Part shown: one piece after another, positions 23,789 to 34,561 of the stretch
How the letters are laid out: each line of letters opens with the position of its first letter
Position numbering within the stretch: position 1 is the stretch's first letter
DNA from: Emergomyces orientalis
Lineage: Eukaryota > Ascomycota > Eurotiomycetes > Onygenales > Ajellomycetaceae
DNA: 64,000 nucleotides
Assembly (NCBI GenBank): GCA_002110485.1
Contig: MOWL01000069.1
Location: 744,001-808,000, forward strand
Direction: 5' to 3'
Made by a program: the position numbers and the translations under genes
The notes under the pieces: model-generated
Told to the model about the DNA's origin: nothing
Databases searched by the model: none
The model's input: the letters and a program-made list of their open reading frames with translations, nothing else

Positions 23789-24606
23789 GTTTTTTTAGGT
23801 AACCAAACTGAAGAGACAGCGTTCTGGATACTAGAAAGTGACATGTATTAAATTTCACTATTCCAGCTTCCCCAGATGAATACAGAATAACCTGCAAGGT
23901 TGGGCGATGAGTCCCATCACGAAGTTTTGTCCTGACCAGAGACGCCTTAGCCGTCGCAGAGCCGATTGCTTGTGCCGAGGTTCGCAGGAGTGTATAACTA
24001 GCGCGAGAGTTAGTTTGCCAGGCCCTATTCGGAATGGGGAAGGGTTCGGACATACACGAGCAGAGCTGTATGGAGAATTGGATATTTATTGATGTAGATT
24101 GATTTGTTTCTCTGTATTGAGATGAATCAAAGACATGAAGCCAAAGAGATCAACCCTTGAAAGCTTCCGGGGCTGTTGCTGGCATACCCTCGCTGATTTA
24201 GGGCGATACCACAAATCTAGTCTGATCAGACGCATGGATTGAGTGGATCTGTTGCAAACTTTCTTCAATTGGTTCAATCTTAATAGATTCTATTCTCTCG
24301 AGTGCTCACACTTAGATTCAACTTCATGCAATAGATGTCAAAGTTTTGATATTTCTCACCGCAGCTGCTGAGCCTAGGCTCATATCTGTGTATGAAAATT
24401 GCTACCCCAATGATCACCTTCTAGGGTTTTCATGGCTCCCAAGAGTTTAAAGGACTTCAGGCAAAATTGTACCTGGCATTCATACATTGTGTTTTATTTT
24501 ACATGACGTGAGAAGTTGGCGATCACATGTTTTAATCAGATCCGTCAAAGCAGATAGAAAAAAGTCAGCGCATGGGAAATTACCCATCGTTCCAATCATT
24601 ACACAT
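23789..24606. other. 5' region of the AKL hydrolase gene
   Basis: An upstream open frame on the minus strand (24053-23769) overlaps the start of the hydrolase but looks like leader sequence. The hydrolase start at 23788 gives the expected N-terminus. A CCGAGG site is at 23975-23980. Nothing else is supported. Confidence 0.5.
23975..23980 (-). promoter_or_regulatory. CCTCGG core, possible FarA/FarB site
   Basis: The minus strand reads CCTCGG about 190 bp upstream of the PTS1 hydrolase start. CCTCGG is the established core bound by the fatty-acid regulators FarA and FarB in Aspergillus nidulans. A six-base match alone is weak; the link to a peroxisomal gene makes it more plausible. Confidence 0.35.
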
Positions 24607-25458
24607 TCATAACCCCAAAGCCTTAAGAATCTCCTTCCCCACCCCGCTGGCACTAGCTGGGTTCTGTCCAGTAATCAAAGGAGCCCCAGTCGCGGCAATT
24701 TTGGAAACAACAACTTTCTCTCCCCAAGGTTCATCAGCCTTGACGTATCCCCCATTCGACTGTTTATTCAGCTCGGTTTCAAGTGCATAGGGCAGGTATT
24801 GAGACATCTTGACTTGATCCTCCTCCAGGTTCGAAAACCCAGTCACCTTCGCGTCTGCAACGACAGGCTTTCCGCCAGCAGTTGCCTTTAAAAAGACAGC
24901 GGGGGCATGACACACGGCGGATACTATCTTCTTCGCTTCCGCAAATTCTTGAATTAGGCGGAGGGAGTCTGCATCGTCGTATAGATCAAACAGGGCTAAT
25001 TGTTTATTTTTTTTAAAAAAAAAATCCAGGTTAGCCTAGGGTTCGACGATGAAAATAAGGGAGAAAAATGGGACGAGCAAGGCTTACGTCCGTGGCCACC
25101 AACGTAGAAAATGGCATCGAAATCGCTGGCGTTGATTTCAGAGAGTTTCACAGTGTTGTGCCAGATAGGCTCCTTTTCTTTTAGAAAGGCAGAAGCTACG
25201 GCATCGTTGGCGAATGCCTTGACAGAGGCAGGATCTAGAGGGGCAGCCCCTCCCTTTGGTGAGGCAATGACAAGCTCGGCCTTGCCCTTGAGAACGTCGT
25301 AAGGGTGGGCCAATTCGGGCTATTAAACGAGGTCAGGATTGGGTTTTCTGCACATAGATAAAACTAACGGAACGTCATACCAAATACCACCCAGTAGGGC
25401 CACCTGTGGCCGGGATTTTCTCCTGCGATGTGAGAACGATGAGCACTTTTGGAGCCAT
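24607..25458 (-). CDS. HSP31: DJ-1/PfpI family protein, Hsp31-like glyoxalase III
   Basis: Three exons on the minus strand, 25458-25381, 25319-25088 and 24995-24607, encode 232 residues, close to yeast Hsp31 (237). The catalytic Cys is Cys132 in AVCHAP, followed by His133, and Glu28 in WYLPELAHPYD supplies the assisting acid, giving the Hsp31/DJ-1 active site. The glycine-rich VGGHGPLFDLYDD motif crosses the exon 2/3 boundary. Members convert methylglyoxal to lactate without glutathione and act as stress-induced holdases or deglycases in the cytosol. Donors are GTATGA and GTAAGC; the second intron contains an A/T homopolymer tract. Start is fixed by MAPKVLIVLTS, the standard N-terminus. Confidence 0.9.
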
Positions 25459-26473
25459 TTTTGGATAAGTTGTACGCGGGTTTGCAAGATTTTGGCGAAG
25501 AGAAAACAGTTGATTGTCGAATACTCAAGTTTTGTGTGAGAATATGAGAAACTTGCGGTCCATGATATCATATATATACTGCGGCCATCGGAGTTGGATC
25601 CCACTTTCGACATAACCAGCATGTACGGTTCCATACAGAACTGTAGCATTCCATCGAGATACGGTACAACATGAGTACGGATATAATTTGCTTAACTCCT
25701 TAGTCCTCCCAGCTCGTCATTGATTGTTCCATTGTGTCCTCATTATCCCCAACTCTCATCACTGTCTAACCAGGACTCGGGAGGAATTGGTTAGTATTTT
25801 GTAATTCCACTCCGAGACTCCGGCTAACGTTGCGATGACGTGATGGAGGGGCAGTCCAAGCAATTAGTCAGCCGGTCGCAGTGTTGCGGCTCTCCAGACA
25901 CGAGGGTAGCTTCACCGAGATTTTGTAATCGTACAGCATTTTTCAGGTTTCACGCCGCCGAGTAAAGTTTACCAACTGGAATCACTCCAGTAACTACCCC
26001 AAAACACGCTACTTCCCTGCTTGGTCAGCTAGAACATTTTGAAATGGGTATATATGCCAAAAATGACTCATGCTTCCGCTGTGCGAAGGTTAGTCATCTG
26101 CATTGCGATCGCCAGGAACGAACGCCCACTTTTCTAAGATCGAGTATCACCTATCACAAATCACCAGAGAATGTCTGCTCAACTCCTAGGTTTGTAACCG
26201 AGCTGAGTGAACTTTTATGATGCGTAATGGGTTAAATGGATGCTTGTGCTTCCGCCAGAGTTCTCTGTAAAACTAGTATTATATATAAGAGGGCGAGAGC
26301 CCGCGTTTGGGTCAAGCTGCCAATTGTAAATAGAAAGTACTACCTCAGTCCTCAATTAGATTTGATCCCCTCATCCTCACCCAGTCCTTTGTATATTCAT
26401 TTATAACGACGGGCAATTGCCTTGATCTTCAAAGCACTAAGTTTCCATTTTAAACCATACTCGTCTTACAAAA
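25459..26473. other. divergent promoter region, DJ-1 and alcohol dehydrogenase
   Basis: About 1 kb separates the two divergent starts. A TATA-like stretch lies near 26278-26285, about 190 bp upstream of the dehydrogenase. No gene is supported. Confidence 0.45.
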
Positions 26474-27617
26474 ATGAGCGTCACCTTCAATGTGGTAAAA
26501 GGCGCGAAGGATGGGAGGCTTGTCGCAGCCCAGACCACTCGGGTTTTACAGCCCAATGAGGTCTACGTCGAGATAACCCACTCCGGAGTTTGCGGCACAG
26601 ATGAACATTTCCGACATGCAGACCAGGTTCTGGGCCACGAAGGTATAGGGATCGTGAAACAGGCCGGGCAAGGAGTTACCAATGTGAAGGTCGGAGATAG
26701 GGTTGGTCTCGGATACTTCCGTGAAGTCTGCGGGCATTGCCCAAGCTGTTTGGCAGGTGAGACTTCTACCCTTGAGGGAAAGTTCCCCATGATCACCACT
26801 GCCGAGATTCCTAACAGGTGTTGCTCAGGTTGGGACCAGTACTGTGACAATAAAAAGGAATACGGCAATGCTGGTTTTGATATTGGGACCTTTGCGCATG
26901 GCGCTGTCTGGAGCGCTGACTGCGTCATTCCTATACCCGAAGGCATTGACTCAGTGGACGCTGCTCCTTTGATGTGTGCTGGAGGAACGGTCTGGACCGT
27001 CTTGTCCGAATTTGGGGTGCGGCCAACCGAGCGTGTTGGGATTCTTGGCGTTGGGGGCCTCGGACACTTGGCTATTAAGCTAGCTGCCGCCATTGGTTGC
27101 CATGTAGTAGTTTTGTCGAGCAGTGAAGCGAAGAGGCAGGAAGCCATGGACTATGGTGCCAATGAGTATCATGTGTTCCGTTCGGGACAGTCTCTGGAGG
27201 GTGTGAAACCTCTCAAGCACCTCTTGCTCTGTGGGAATGCTGGGGTCGATTTCAGCTCGTAAGGCCGCCTTTCATATTCCTTCAGTTTCATTTTTTGGTT
27301 GAACATTGTCTGACCATCCCCAATCTAGGCTCTTCCCCTTGATGGATAAACAAGGATCCATTTACCCTATAACGGTCAATCTCTCCCCATCCTCCATTCC
27401 ATTGTTCCCTGTGCTTCACGAGGGACTTCGCATTCAAGGGTCGCTGGTTTCTTCACGCCGTAGTATGAATCAATTGCTGCAGCTTTGTGCAGCAAAGGGT
27501 ATAAAACCCACCACAATGCAGTTCCCGTTGACTGTGGCCGGTGCGGAAGATGCAATGCAACAGCTCCGAGAGGGCAAGATCAGATACAGAGCTGTTCTTG
27601 TTCGAGAAGGCGTTTGA
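26474..27617 (+). CDS. zinc-containing alcohol dehydrogenase
   Basis: Three exons, 26474-26756, 26829-27258 and 27329-27617, encode 333 residues. The medium-chain dehydrogenase layout is complete: catalytic zinc ligands Cys40 (GVCGTD), His55-Glu56 (GHEG) and Cys144; structural zinc ligands Cys86, Cys89, Cys92 and Cys100; and a Rossmann motif GVGGLG at about 168-173. It oxidises alcohols or reduces aldehydes with NAD(P), probably in the cytosol. The four structural Cys match spacing only after a 72-nt intron (GTGAGA donor, TTGCTCAG acceptor) is removed. That intron is a multiple of three with no stop, so it is easily left in. The second intron has donor GTAAGG. Exact substrate class (cinnamyl-type or general) is not readable. 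Confidence 0.9.
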
Positions 27618-28144
27618 GTTGAGAGGCAAAAATGAAATCGAATGCTCTTGGTTACGGAAAACGCTACTCTATTTTCCTTAAACCCAATCCATTAGTAGTT
27701 ATAAATATGTATCAAATCGCAGAATCCATGAATATATCTTAAAAATCTCAAAATTGGTGTTGTATTGAGATTTTTGTTTCGTTATTCAGAACATGGATTA
27801 GATGGGCATTCCTCCAGACCGTTCTTCAAGATTGAAAGGCACAGGATGTCAGGGGATGATTTGTAAATCAAAAGAGGCTATAGAATAGTCATACATGTAG
27901 TTGTCGCTAGGAGAGGTTCAGTTGATAGAAAACAATTGAGCCATTGTTGAGATAGAAAACTGGTTGAGATGCCGAAGGCGAAACTCCGAGTGTCATGTGA
28001 TTTGGCGTCAGCCTTGTCGCGTTCAGTTGGTGTCGCGTACACAGAAAGAGCAGCCCGCATCGAACCGATTTCAACAGCAACCAACGTCGTTTTACATTGT
28101 TATTCTCTCCATGCCAAAGGGCTTTGACCTGATGAATAACCAGT
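27618..28144. other. intergenic
   Basis: This is the 3' end of the dehydrogenase and the promoter of the BRCT gene. No gene or notable repeat. Confidence 0.5.
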
Positions 28145-30920
28145 ATGGCGGATGCACGACTCCAAAGCGAGCCAAAATTGTTCTCTCAATGCAGAATTTG
28201 TATTATCTGCCCAAGCACAAACGAGCTTGATCACACAACCCAGGTAAACAGTTGCATATTCCCCCCTCGTCGCAAGTTAGCTAACATCGGTTTAGCTGTC
28301 AGCTGCCATCGAGAATCAGGGGGGTGAAGTCACCCTCCACCGGTTACCAGCGTCGTTACCTCCCGTCCATGAATTTACTCATGTTGTGTCTTCCACCATT
28401 GATTTTCCTGGCCACGATGCAGCTTGCGACGCGCTGATCCCGGTGGTTAAACCCCAATGGGTGAATGCGTCAATTTCGAAAAACAAGCTCGTAAACCCTA
28501 GGCACTATAATCCCGACCCGAGACTCTTTCTAAACGACGTTGTTGTCGCTTGCGTGGATATTCCTGAGGGTGATCAGGATGCCATTTTTGGGGCGGTTTT
28601 GGCGATGGGAGGGCTATCCAGCTACAAAATTACACGCACCACCACACATCTAGTGGCTTTGACCATGGACTCTGACAAATGCGTCAGTCTTTTAAACAAA
28701 GGCCTGGATATTAAAATAGTTCTCCCGCATTGGTACATACATCTTTTTGGCCCCCTTCGTGAATCCACTTGTACCGTATCTAACTCCTTAACACAGGTTC
28801 GACGATTGTTTAAAGTTAGGGAAGAGAATCGACGAGCGTCCCTATTTGTTGCCAGATCCGGAGATACTTCGTTTGCGTCACGATGCTCCTGTGAGAATCA
28901 CAGAGAATAAAAATATCATTGGCGCTTCAACGCCCGAGCCAAAGTTCTTGTCTCCCGAATCACTGTGCGAGGAAGTCCGGAGCGATTTAAATGTTTTTGA
29001 GGGAAAGACTGTAATGCTGTCGCAGGACCTTGAGATCGCTGCACGCCTTCACGAGTCTCTTGTAGAACTGATAGTAAAAAGCGGCGGCCGTGTGACAAAC
29101 AATGTCCAGGATACTGACTTATACATTTGCCGTTATCGTGAGGGAGAGGAGTACAGAGTGGCATCAAGACTAGGCAAAGATGTCGGGAATTTATCTTGGC
29201 TCTTCCATCTCATCACGCATAATTCATGGATCTCTCCGTTACGGCGGCTACTCCACTATCCACTCTCCAGGCATGGAATCCCGGGGTTTAAAGGCTTCAA
29301 AATCAGCCTGTCAAACTATGCTGGTGAAGCAAGAATATATCTGGAAAACTTAATCGCTGCTACCGGGGCTGAATGTACAAAAACGCTAAAGCAGGACAAT
29401 ACCCACCTCATCACGGCCCATGGCACAAGTGAAAAGTGCACCGCAGCCAAGGAGTGGAATATACATGTTGTTAATCACCTCTGGCTCGAAGAGAGTTATG
29501 CTAAGTGGCAGCTCCAAACCGTTACTGAACCCCGCTACACCCATTTCCCGCACAGGACCAACCTTGGAGAAATAGTCGGCCAAACTAAAATCGATCGGTT
29601 TGCCATTGAAGAAATTTTTTTTCCCGAAGATGCTGCGGTTCCCAATTGGAAAGCTCCCTCCGCAATCATGCGCCCGAAAAATAACAATCTTCCGACTAAT
29701 CACAATACAGATAATTCGGAGCCTATCAAAGCAAAGCCAGCCCATCTAGCTCCAACGAAAGGAACGCCTAAAGTACTCAAATCCAACAAATCCTTAACAA
29801 AATCTAAGGACATACATCTCCAAACCCCACAGATTTCGAGGTTCATTGCAGAGGGCAAGGAGAACACTACTCCTTCAACGACGGGGAGCAGAAAATCCAA
29901 AGACGTTGCCGCTGCTCGATTACACGAAATTGCTCCCGATATCGCTCTATACGAGAAAGAAAGAAAACGTGTCGGTGGTGTTATCTACGGTGGTCGAAGA
30001 AAGAGTGACCCAAGCGAGAAAATCGCCTCTCGCAAGAGGTCGATGGACCCAGAAGACGAAACTGATGCTGAAGACCCGAATGGTGCCAAAAAACCGAAGC
30101 AGACACAAGTCCCTATTGTTATACATCTTCTGCTCACTGGCTATCGGAAATGGGTTGGGGATCTAAAATTGGAGGAGTCAGATAGGGTTCGTGGCTTCCT
30201 TCTGTGAGGTTGAGATTGCAAGGAATTTAACGAGATCTATTTAAGCTAACCTTAGGAATTATGTAGCGTCAGCTGCGCAATCTAGGCATCCATATCGTCC
30301 AAGACGCCAGCAAATGTACACATCTGGCCGCCCCTTCCGTCTTACGAACGCATAAATTCGTCAACGCCATTGCCTATGCACCCGTCATCCTCCATACAGA
30401 TTTTGTGAATGCGTGTCTCGAGCAGAACCAATTACTGAGCCCGAACGATTTCCTTTTGCGGGACCCTGAGTCTGAGGGGAAATACAGTCTGTCGTTGGAG
30501 AAAGCTAGGCTTAATGCACTTGAAAACAAAAACCAACTGCTAGACGGCAGAATAATATACTGCGTTGAAACCATAACCGGGGGGTTTGACGCATTCAAAT
30601 CCATAATCGAAAGCAATGGAGGCCAATGTTTCCTGTTCCGGGGCCGATCGGGCATCACACTACCAAATCGACGTCGCAGTGGTGATGAAGGCAAGGAGAA
30701 TGACGGGGCGCCAAGTATCGATGAAATATATCTCATCAGCGGCACTGAAAAGAGTCATGTAAGGCTATGGCCGAAATTCAGGAATATGGTGTTGAATGCA
30801 AAGAAAATTCCTAAGATTGTTCGTCCGGATTGGCTGCTGAATATTGCCATGGCGCAGGAATGGCGGATAAATGATTCTCTGGAATTGAAGGAAGAAGATA
30901 TTCAGATGGTTGACGCTTAG
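28145..30920 (+). CDS. BRC1: multi-BRCT genome-stability protein, Brc1/Rtt107 family
   Basis: Four exons, 28145-28243, 28296-28732, 28797-30186 and 30267-30920, encode 859 residues, the usual Brc1/Rtt107 size. Repeated BRCT hallmarks appear: FTHVVSS with KPQWVN (domain 1), the THLVA and ...LPHWFDDCLK region (domain 2, crossing an intron), LSWLFHLITHNSW (domain 3), THLITAHGTSEK with VNHLWLEES (domain 4), then a basic Ser/Lys-rich linker. A C-terminal pair follows, with KCTHLAAP and a final RPDWLLNIA Trp motif. The family reads gamma-H2A at stalled replication forks and scaffolds Smc5/6 and nucleases in the nucleus. The first exon (LFSQCRICII) is the expected start. Intron 3 uses the unusual GTTCGT donor; alternatives break the fifth BRCT domain. 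Confidence 0.87.
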
Positions 30921-31253
30921 TTTGCATAATTTGATAATGTCAATATGGCACAATATACATATGTTAGTGCATGAACCTTGTACAATTTTGTTTTTTGGCG
31001 CGACGGGTGTTTTTTTGGTGGTGTTTCGCATATGAGCCGATGTGGCATTTCAGATTCATCAGGCTGCTGGGTTCGTTCCGTATGTATAGTTGCTCTTTTT
31101 CTATTAAGCCAGCTGCCGTCGCCAGCATTCTCGTTTCGTTCTTTAGCTGCGTTTGCTTTTTTTAAAGGTTACGAGTCAAGATATCTTCTTGCAGCATAAC
31201 GAAGGGCCGGGATCGTATATAATTGCTTCCTCACACTAGTGGCGCGGGGGTGC
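30921..31253. other. convergent intergenic region
   Basis: This is the 3' space between the BRCT gene (plus) and VPS25 (minus). It is T-rich and no gene is supported. Confidence 0.5.
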
Positions 31254-32147
31254 TTAAAAAAATTTAACGCCCTGGGAATCTTCGCTGCCAAATACTTGTG
31301 CTTTCCCTCTCTTGACTAGAACGTTAAGAGACTTTGCTAAAACGTCGGGATCTATGCCGTGGAATTCTAGGGTATTCGACAGGTATGAGCATAGTGACTG
31401 ACGTGATTCAAGGGGGGGAGTATCAGGTTATGAAAAGAAAACGGAGCGGCAAACCTTGTGAAACAGTGGCTTCCCCTTCCATCAACTCATAAAGTGTAAG
31501 GACAGTATTTTTCTGTGCAGTTTCTTCCACCTAGAAGTGATATCACGTAGCTTAGTAAACACTGTATCCCCCAAACCGATCCCCAGAGGCAGGCAAGAAG
31601 ACGAGGAACTTACCCAATCTGCCAAAACCCTCGCCCACTCCTCAGGTGTCCTCCACCAGATCCATGCGACCGCCTTTCCCCCAGACTCTCCACCTACCCA
31701 CTCCGCCCTCCGCCCGCCTCCCTCTCCACGAACCATCCAATCAACAACAGTCCTTGCATCTGCCAAACTAAGCCGCTTTCGCAGCTCCGCGTTATGGAAG
31801 AGTGGAGAGTCAATGGCATCTATGAGCGAGAGGCGGTAGATGCGATAATGACGGCACCAGGCTTGAATTAGCGCAGACCATTTTTGGAACTGCGAAAGAC
31901 GGGTTGTAGTGTTTGGTTGGAGGGTAAAGAAGGGCGGGAAGGAATGGGTTGCGGGGAATTTGAAGGGGAGCGGTGTTGTGGAGGTTGGGGATGCGCTTGA
32001 GGGTGCCGGTGCCGGTGCCGGTGCGGATAGGGACGAAGATGAGAAGGGAGAGAGATGGTTTGTCGTTGGACCGTTGGTGGTGGTTGGGAGGAGGGAAGGA
32101 GGTGTGGGAGTTCCGCTGGAGGGAGGCGGGGGGAAGGGGGTTGCCAT
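31254..32147 (-). CDS. VPS25: ESCRT-II subunit Vps25
   Basis: Three exons on the minus strand, 32147-31614, 31530-31455 and 31366-31254, encode 240 residues. Introns are 83 and 88 nt. The ESCRT-II Vps25 fold is two winged-helix domains. The first starts at FPPFFTLQPNTTTRLSQFQK with WSALIQAWC. The second ends GIDPDVLAKSLNVLVKRGKA and finishes at the usual short tail VKFF. Vps25 binds Vps36/Vps22 in a Y-shaped complex on endosomes and recruits ESCRT-III for multivesicular body formation. The N-terminus carries an unusual Pro/Ser/Ala-rich, disordered extension of about 65 residues. A Gly-rich insert sits in the first domain before WWRTPEEWA. Start is the ATG at 32147 in good context (ACCATGG). 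It is divergent from TRM8, 536 bp apart. Confidence 0.9.
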
Positions 32148-32683
32148 GGTCAAGCTCGACGCTTTGGAGATGTGTCTATCGCTTTGTCCGATTTAAAATG
32201 TAAACGGGTGGAGAGAATCACGCAAATGGTTATCTAGGAACTGAAGAGGTGTATATTATATCTTATCGGAACTGTTCTCCCTGAATGCGTTGGGGTATAA
32301 AATAGGGTTGTCTGACTTGGGGGATGTCCACAGGTGGTTGTGAAGCTGTCCGATCAGATAAGATACCATCCACGTGACACTCGGGCTGGGCAGTTTAAAA
32401 ACCAGCGCACAAGGATAAGCACAAGACAATGATGAGATATAGCCAAGCCGGATGCAGAGCCCAGGATCAATTGTTCTGATTTTCGGAGATTTCAGTATAT
32501 CTCAGAAGGTCCATTCATATTTTGAAAACCATATATACCAGTTTGGCTGGTGATAAGTACTAGAAGATCGTTTCAAACCTATATCCGCGCAGCCGCAACG
32601 CCCCTCCGATTCTGATCTCCTTGGTGTCTGCCGGGGAACAAACTGTTTCCGGACTATACAGAGACACAGGAATAAGACTGAAA
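32148..32683. other. shared divergent promoter of VPS25 and TRM8
   Basis: The 536 bp lies between two divergent housekeeping starts, so it probably works as a bidirectional promoter. No gene or recognised operator. Confidence 0.5.
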
Positions 32684-33866
32684 ATGACATCTACGCCACC
32701 GAGTAAGCGCCAGAGGCGCAGTGAGTACCGCAAAACTCAAGAGCAACAGATTCAGAGCGGAGAGGTCCATCTCCCCCAGAAAAGACTATACCGGCAGCGG
32801 GCTCATGCGAATCCATTTTCAGATCATCGATTATCATAGTACGTAGTCCGCCAAGCTTCTCTGAAGCGCAAACTGCAGAGCTACGGTGGAGAGTTGACTT
32901 ACCTGATTTTATATCTCCAGCCCGATTAGCCCAGCGCATATGGATTGGTCAACGCATTATCCAGCGTTTGTAGACCCAAATCCGGACAATGTGAACCTGA
33001 GCGGCGCACGGCGATTAACAAAAGATGTGGAAATAGCGGATATTGGATGCGGGTTTGGAGGGCTATTAGTCGCCCTGGCACCTTTAATGCCGGATACACT
33101 GATGGTTGGTACGTATCTCGTCCCCGAATACACCAAGCTACAACGATTTAGACCTAAGAGTAATGGAATAGGTATGGAGCTCCGCGCTCAAGTCCTCGAC
33201 TACGTAACAGACCGCATTCGCGCTCTCCGCGCACAACGCCCGGCGCCTCCCCTGCCCACCTCTGACACATCATCCACACCTCCAGTACAACTACCGTCAG
33301 ACTCTTCACGAACAGCACTACCTAGGACTTCACCTCCTCAATCCCAATCGCAGTCGCAGTCGCTATCTCCAGCTCCGTCCTCATTGTCGTCCGCACACGC
33401 CAACTACCAAAACATTTCCGCCATCCGCACAAACACCATGAAATTCCTCCCGAACTTCTTCACCCACCGCCAACTATCTGCTGTCTTCATCTGCTTCCCA
33501 GATCCGCATTTTAAAACCCGCAAGCACAAGGCGCGGATTGTATCGTCATCATTAAACGCGGAGTATGCATATGTTCTCCGGCCCGGCGGGAAGTTGTATA
33601 CTATCACTGATGTAGAGGAGTTGCATCGGTGGATAGTTGGGCATTTTGAGGGCGAGAACGATGAGGAAGAGGAGAAGGAGGAAGAGGGAGGGATAAATAC
33701 TGTAAAAGAGCTGTTTGAAAGAGTTGGGGATGACGAGTTGGATCAAGATCCGTGTGTTAAGGTTATGATGGAAGAGACCGAGGAAGGAAAAAAGGTCACA
33801 AGGAATAAAGGTAAAAAATTTGTGGCAGTATGGAGGAGAAAGGAAGATCCGCAATGGCCTTGTTGA
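32684..33866 (+). CDS. TRM8: tRNA (guanine-N7)-methyltransferase catalytic subunit
   Basis: Three exons, 32684-32838, 32921-33108 and 33172-33866, encode 345 residues. The SAM-binding motif ADIGCGFGGLL is in exon 2. The exon 2/3 junction gives LMVGMELRAQVLDYV, the family's acidic motif. NTMKFLPNFF and FICFPDPHFKTRKHKARI follow. Trm8 with Trm82 methylates G46 of tRNAs. The protein is longer than usual (about 280 in many fungi). A Pro/Ser/Gln-rich stretch of about 60 residues is inserted after the VLDYVTDRI helix, and an acidic Glu-rich loop is inserted near the C-terminus. Intron 2 (63 nt) is a multiple of three with no stop and must be removed to get the conserved GME motif. Confidence 0.9.
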
Positions 33867-34561
33867 CCGAATCCATGCTTCAGTTTCCGATCTATATATA
33901 TATAGATATAGATATAGTTGGATTTGAAATTTGAAGATATATGTTTTGAGAGCTCGATTAGAGAACCTTCCTTTAGCTGAAAAGCAAACTTGAAATTTTA
34001 ATTTCAAAAGCATCCTCTAGACTTAAATAGCAACAAGCACAGAACCCGAAAAGAGACAAACCCTGCTCACACTTCAATACCATCGAAACAGGCAGCGCCA
34101 GGGACAAGGAAATTGAAACTTCAAATACAAATTCTCAGGAGAACATGAGTATAAACAAAAACAAACTGGTAAAGATAGGTAAAGTGAATAAATCCCTGGC
34201 AAACTTCCCAAAATTATATCCATCAAAAATAAATCCGCTCAAACACAACCTACTCCAGTATACTTCCCAATCTCAAAAGTTCAGCTTCGCAAAACGGCAA
34301 ATAGGAATAATGATCAGGACATGTGTCCTAGAAGGAGGAACACAAAACACACGCAAAAATGAGACAGCAAATACCCAAAAAAGACGCCCGCGAAAATAGC
34401 CATACCATTCATCAGATTCATCTAGAAGAAGTTTAAATTCACGGGCAACTTAAAGCCAAGTTTTGTACACTGAAACTGCAAAACATGGCGCAAAGTTTGA
34501 CCCAGGATTCTCGTATTCCGCAGCGGACGTTGAAAAGGTATTGGACCAAAAATCAAAATAA
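33867..34561. other. convergent intergenic region
   Basis: This is the 3' space between TRM8 (plus) and the LIM gene (minus). A (TA/GATA)-type low-complexity tract lies at about 33894-33917. No gene is supported. Confidence 0.5.

Noticed and set aside
23769..24053. Upstream open frame overlapping the start of the AKL hydrolase
   Set aside because: It is in a different frame from the conserved N-terminus and has no motif; it is most likely 5' leader.
31909..32237. Gly/Val-rich plus-strand frames opposite VPS25 exon 1
   Set aside because: They are reverse-strand shadows of the Pro/Ser/Ala-rich VPS25 N-terminus.
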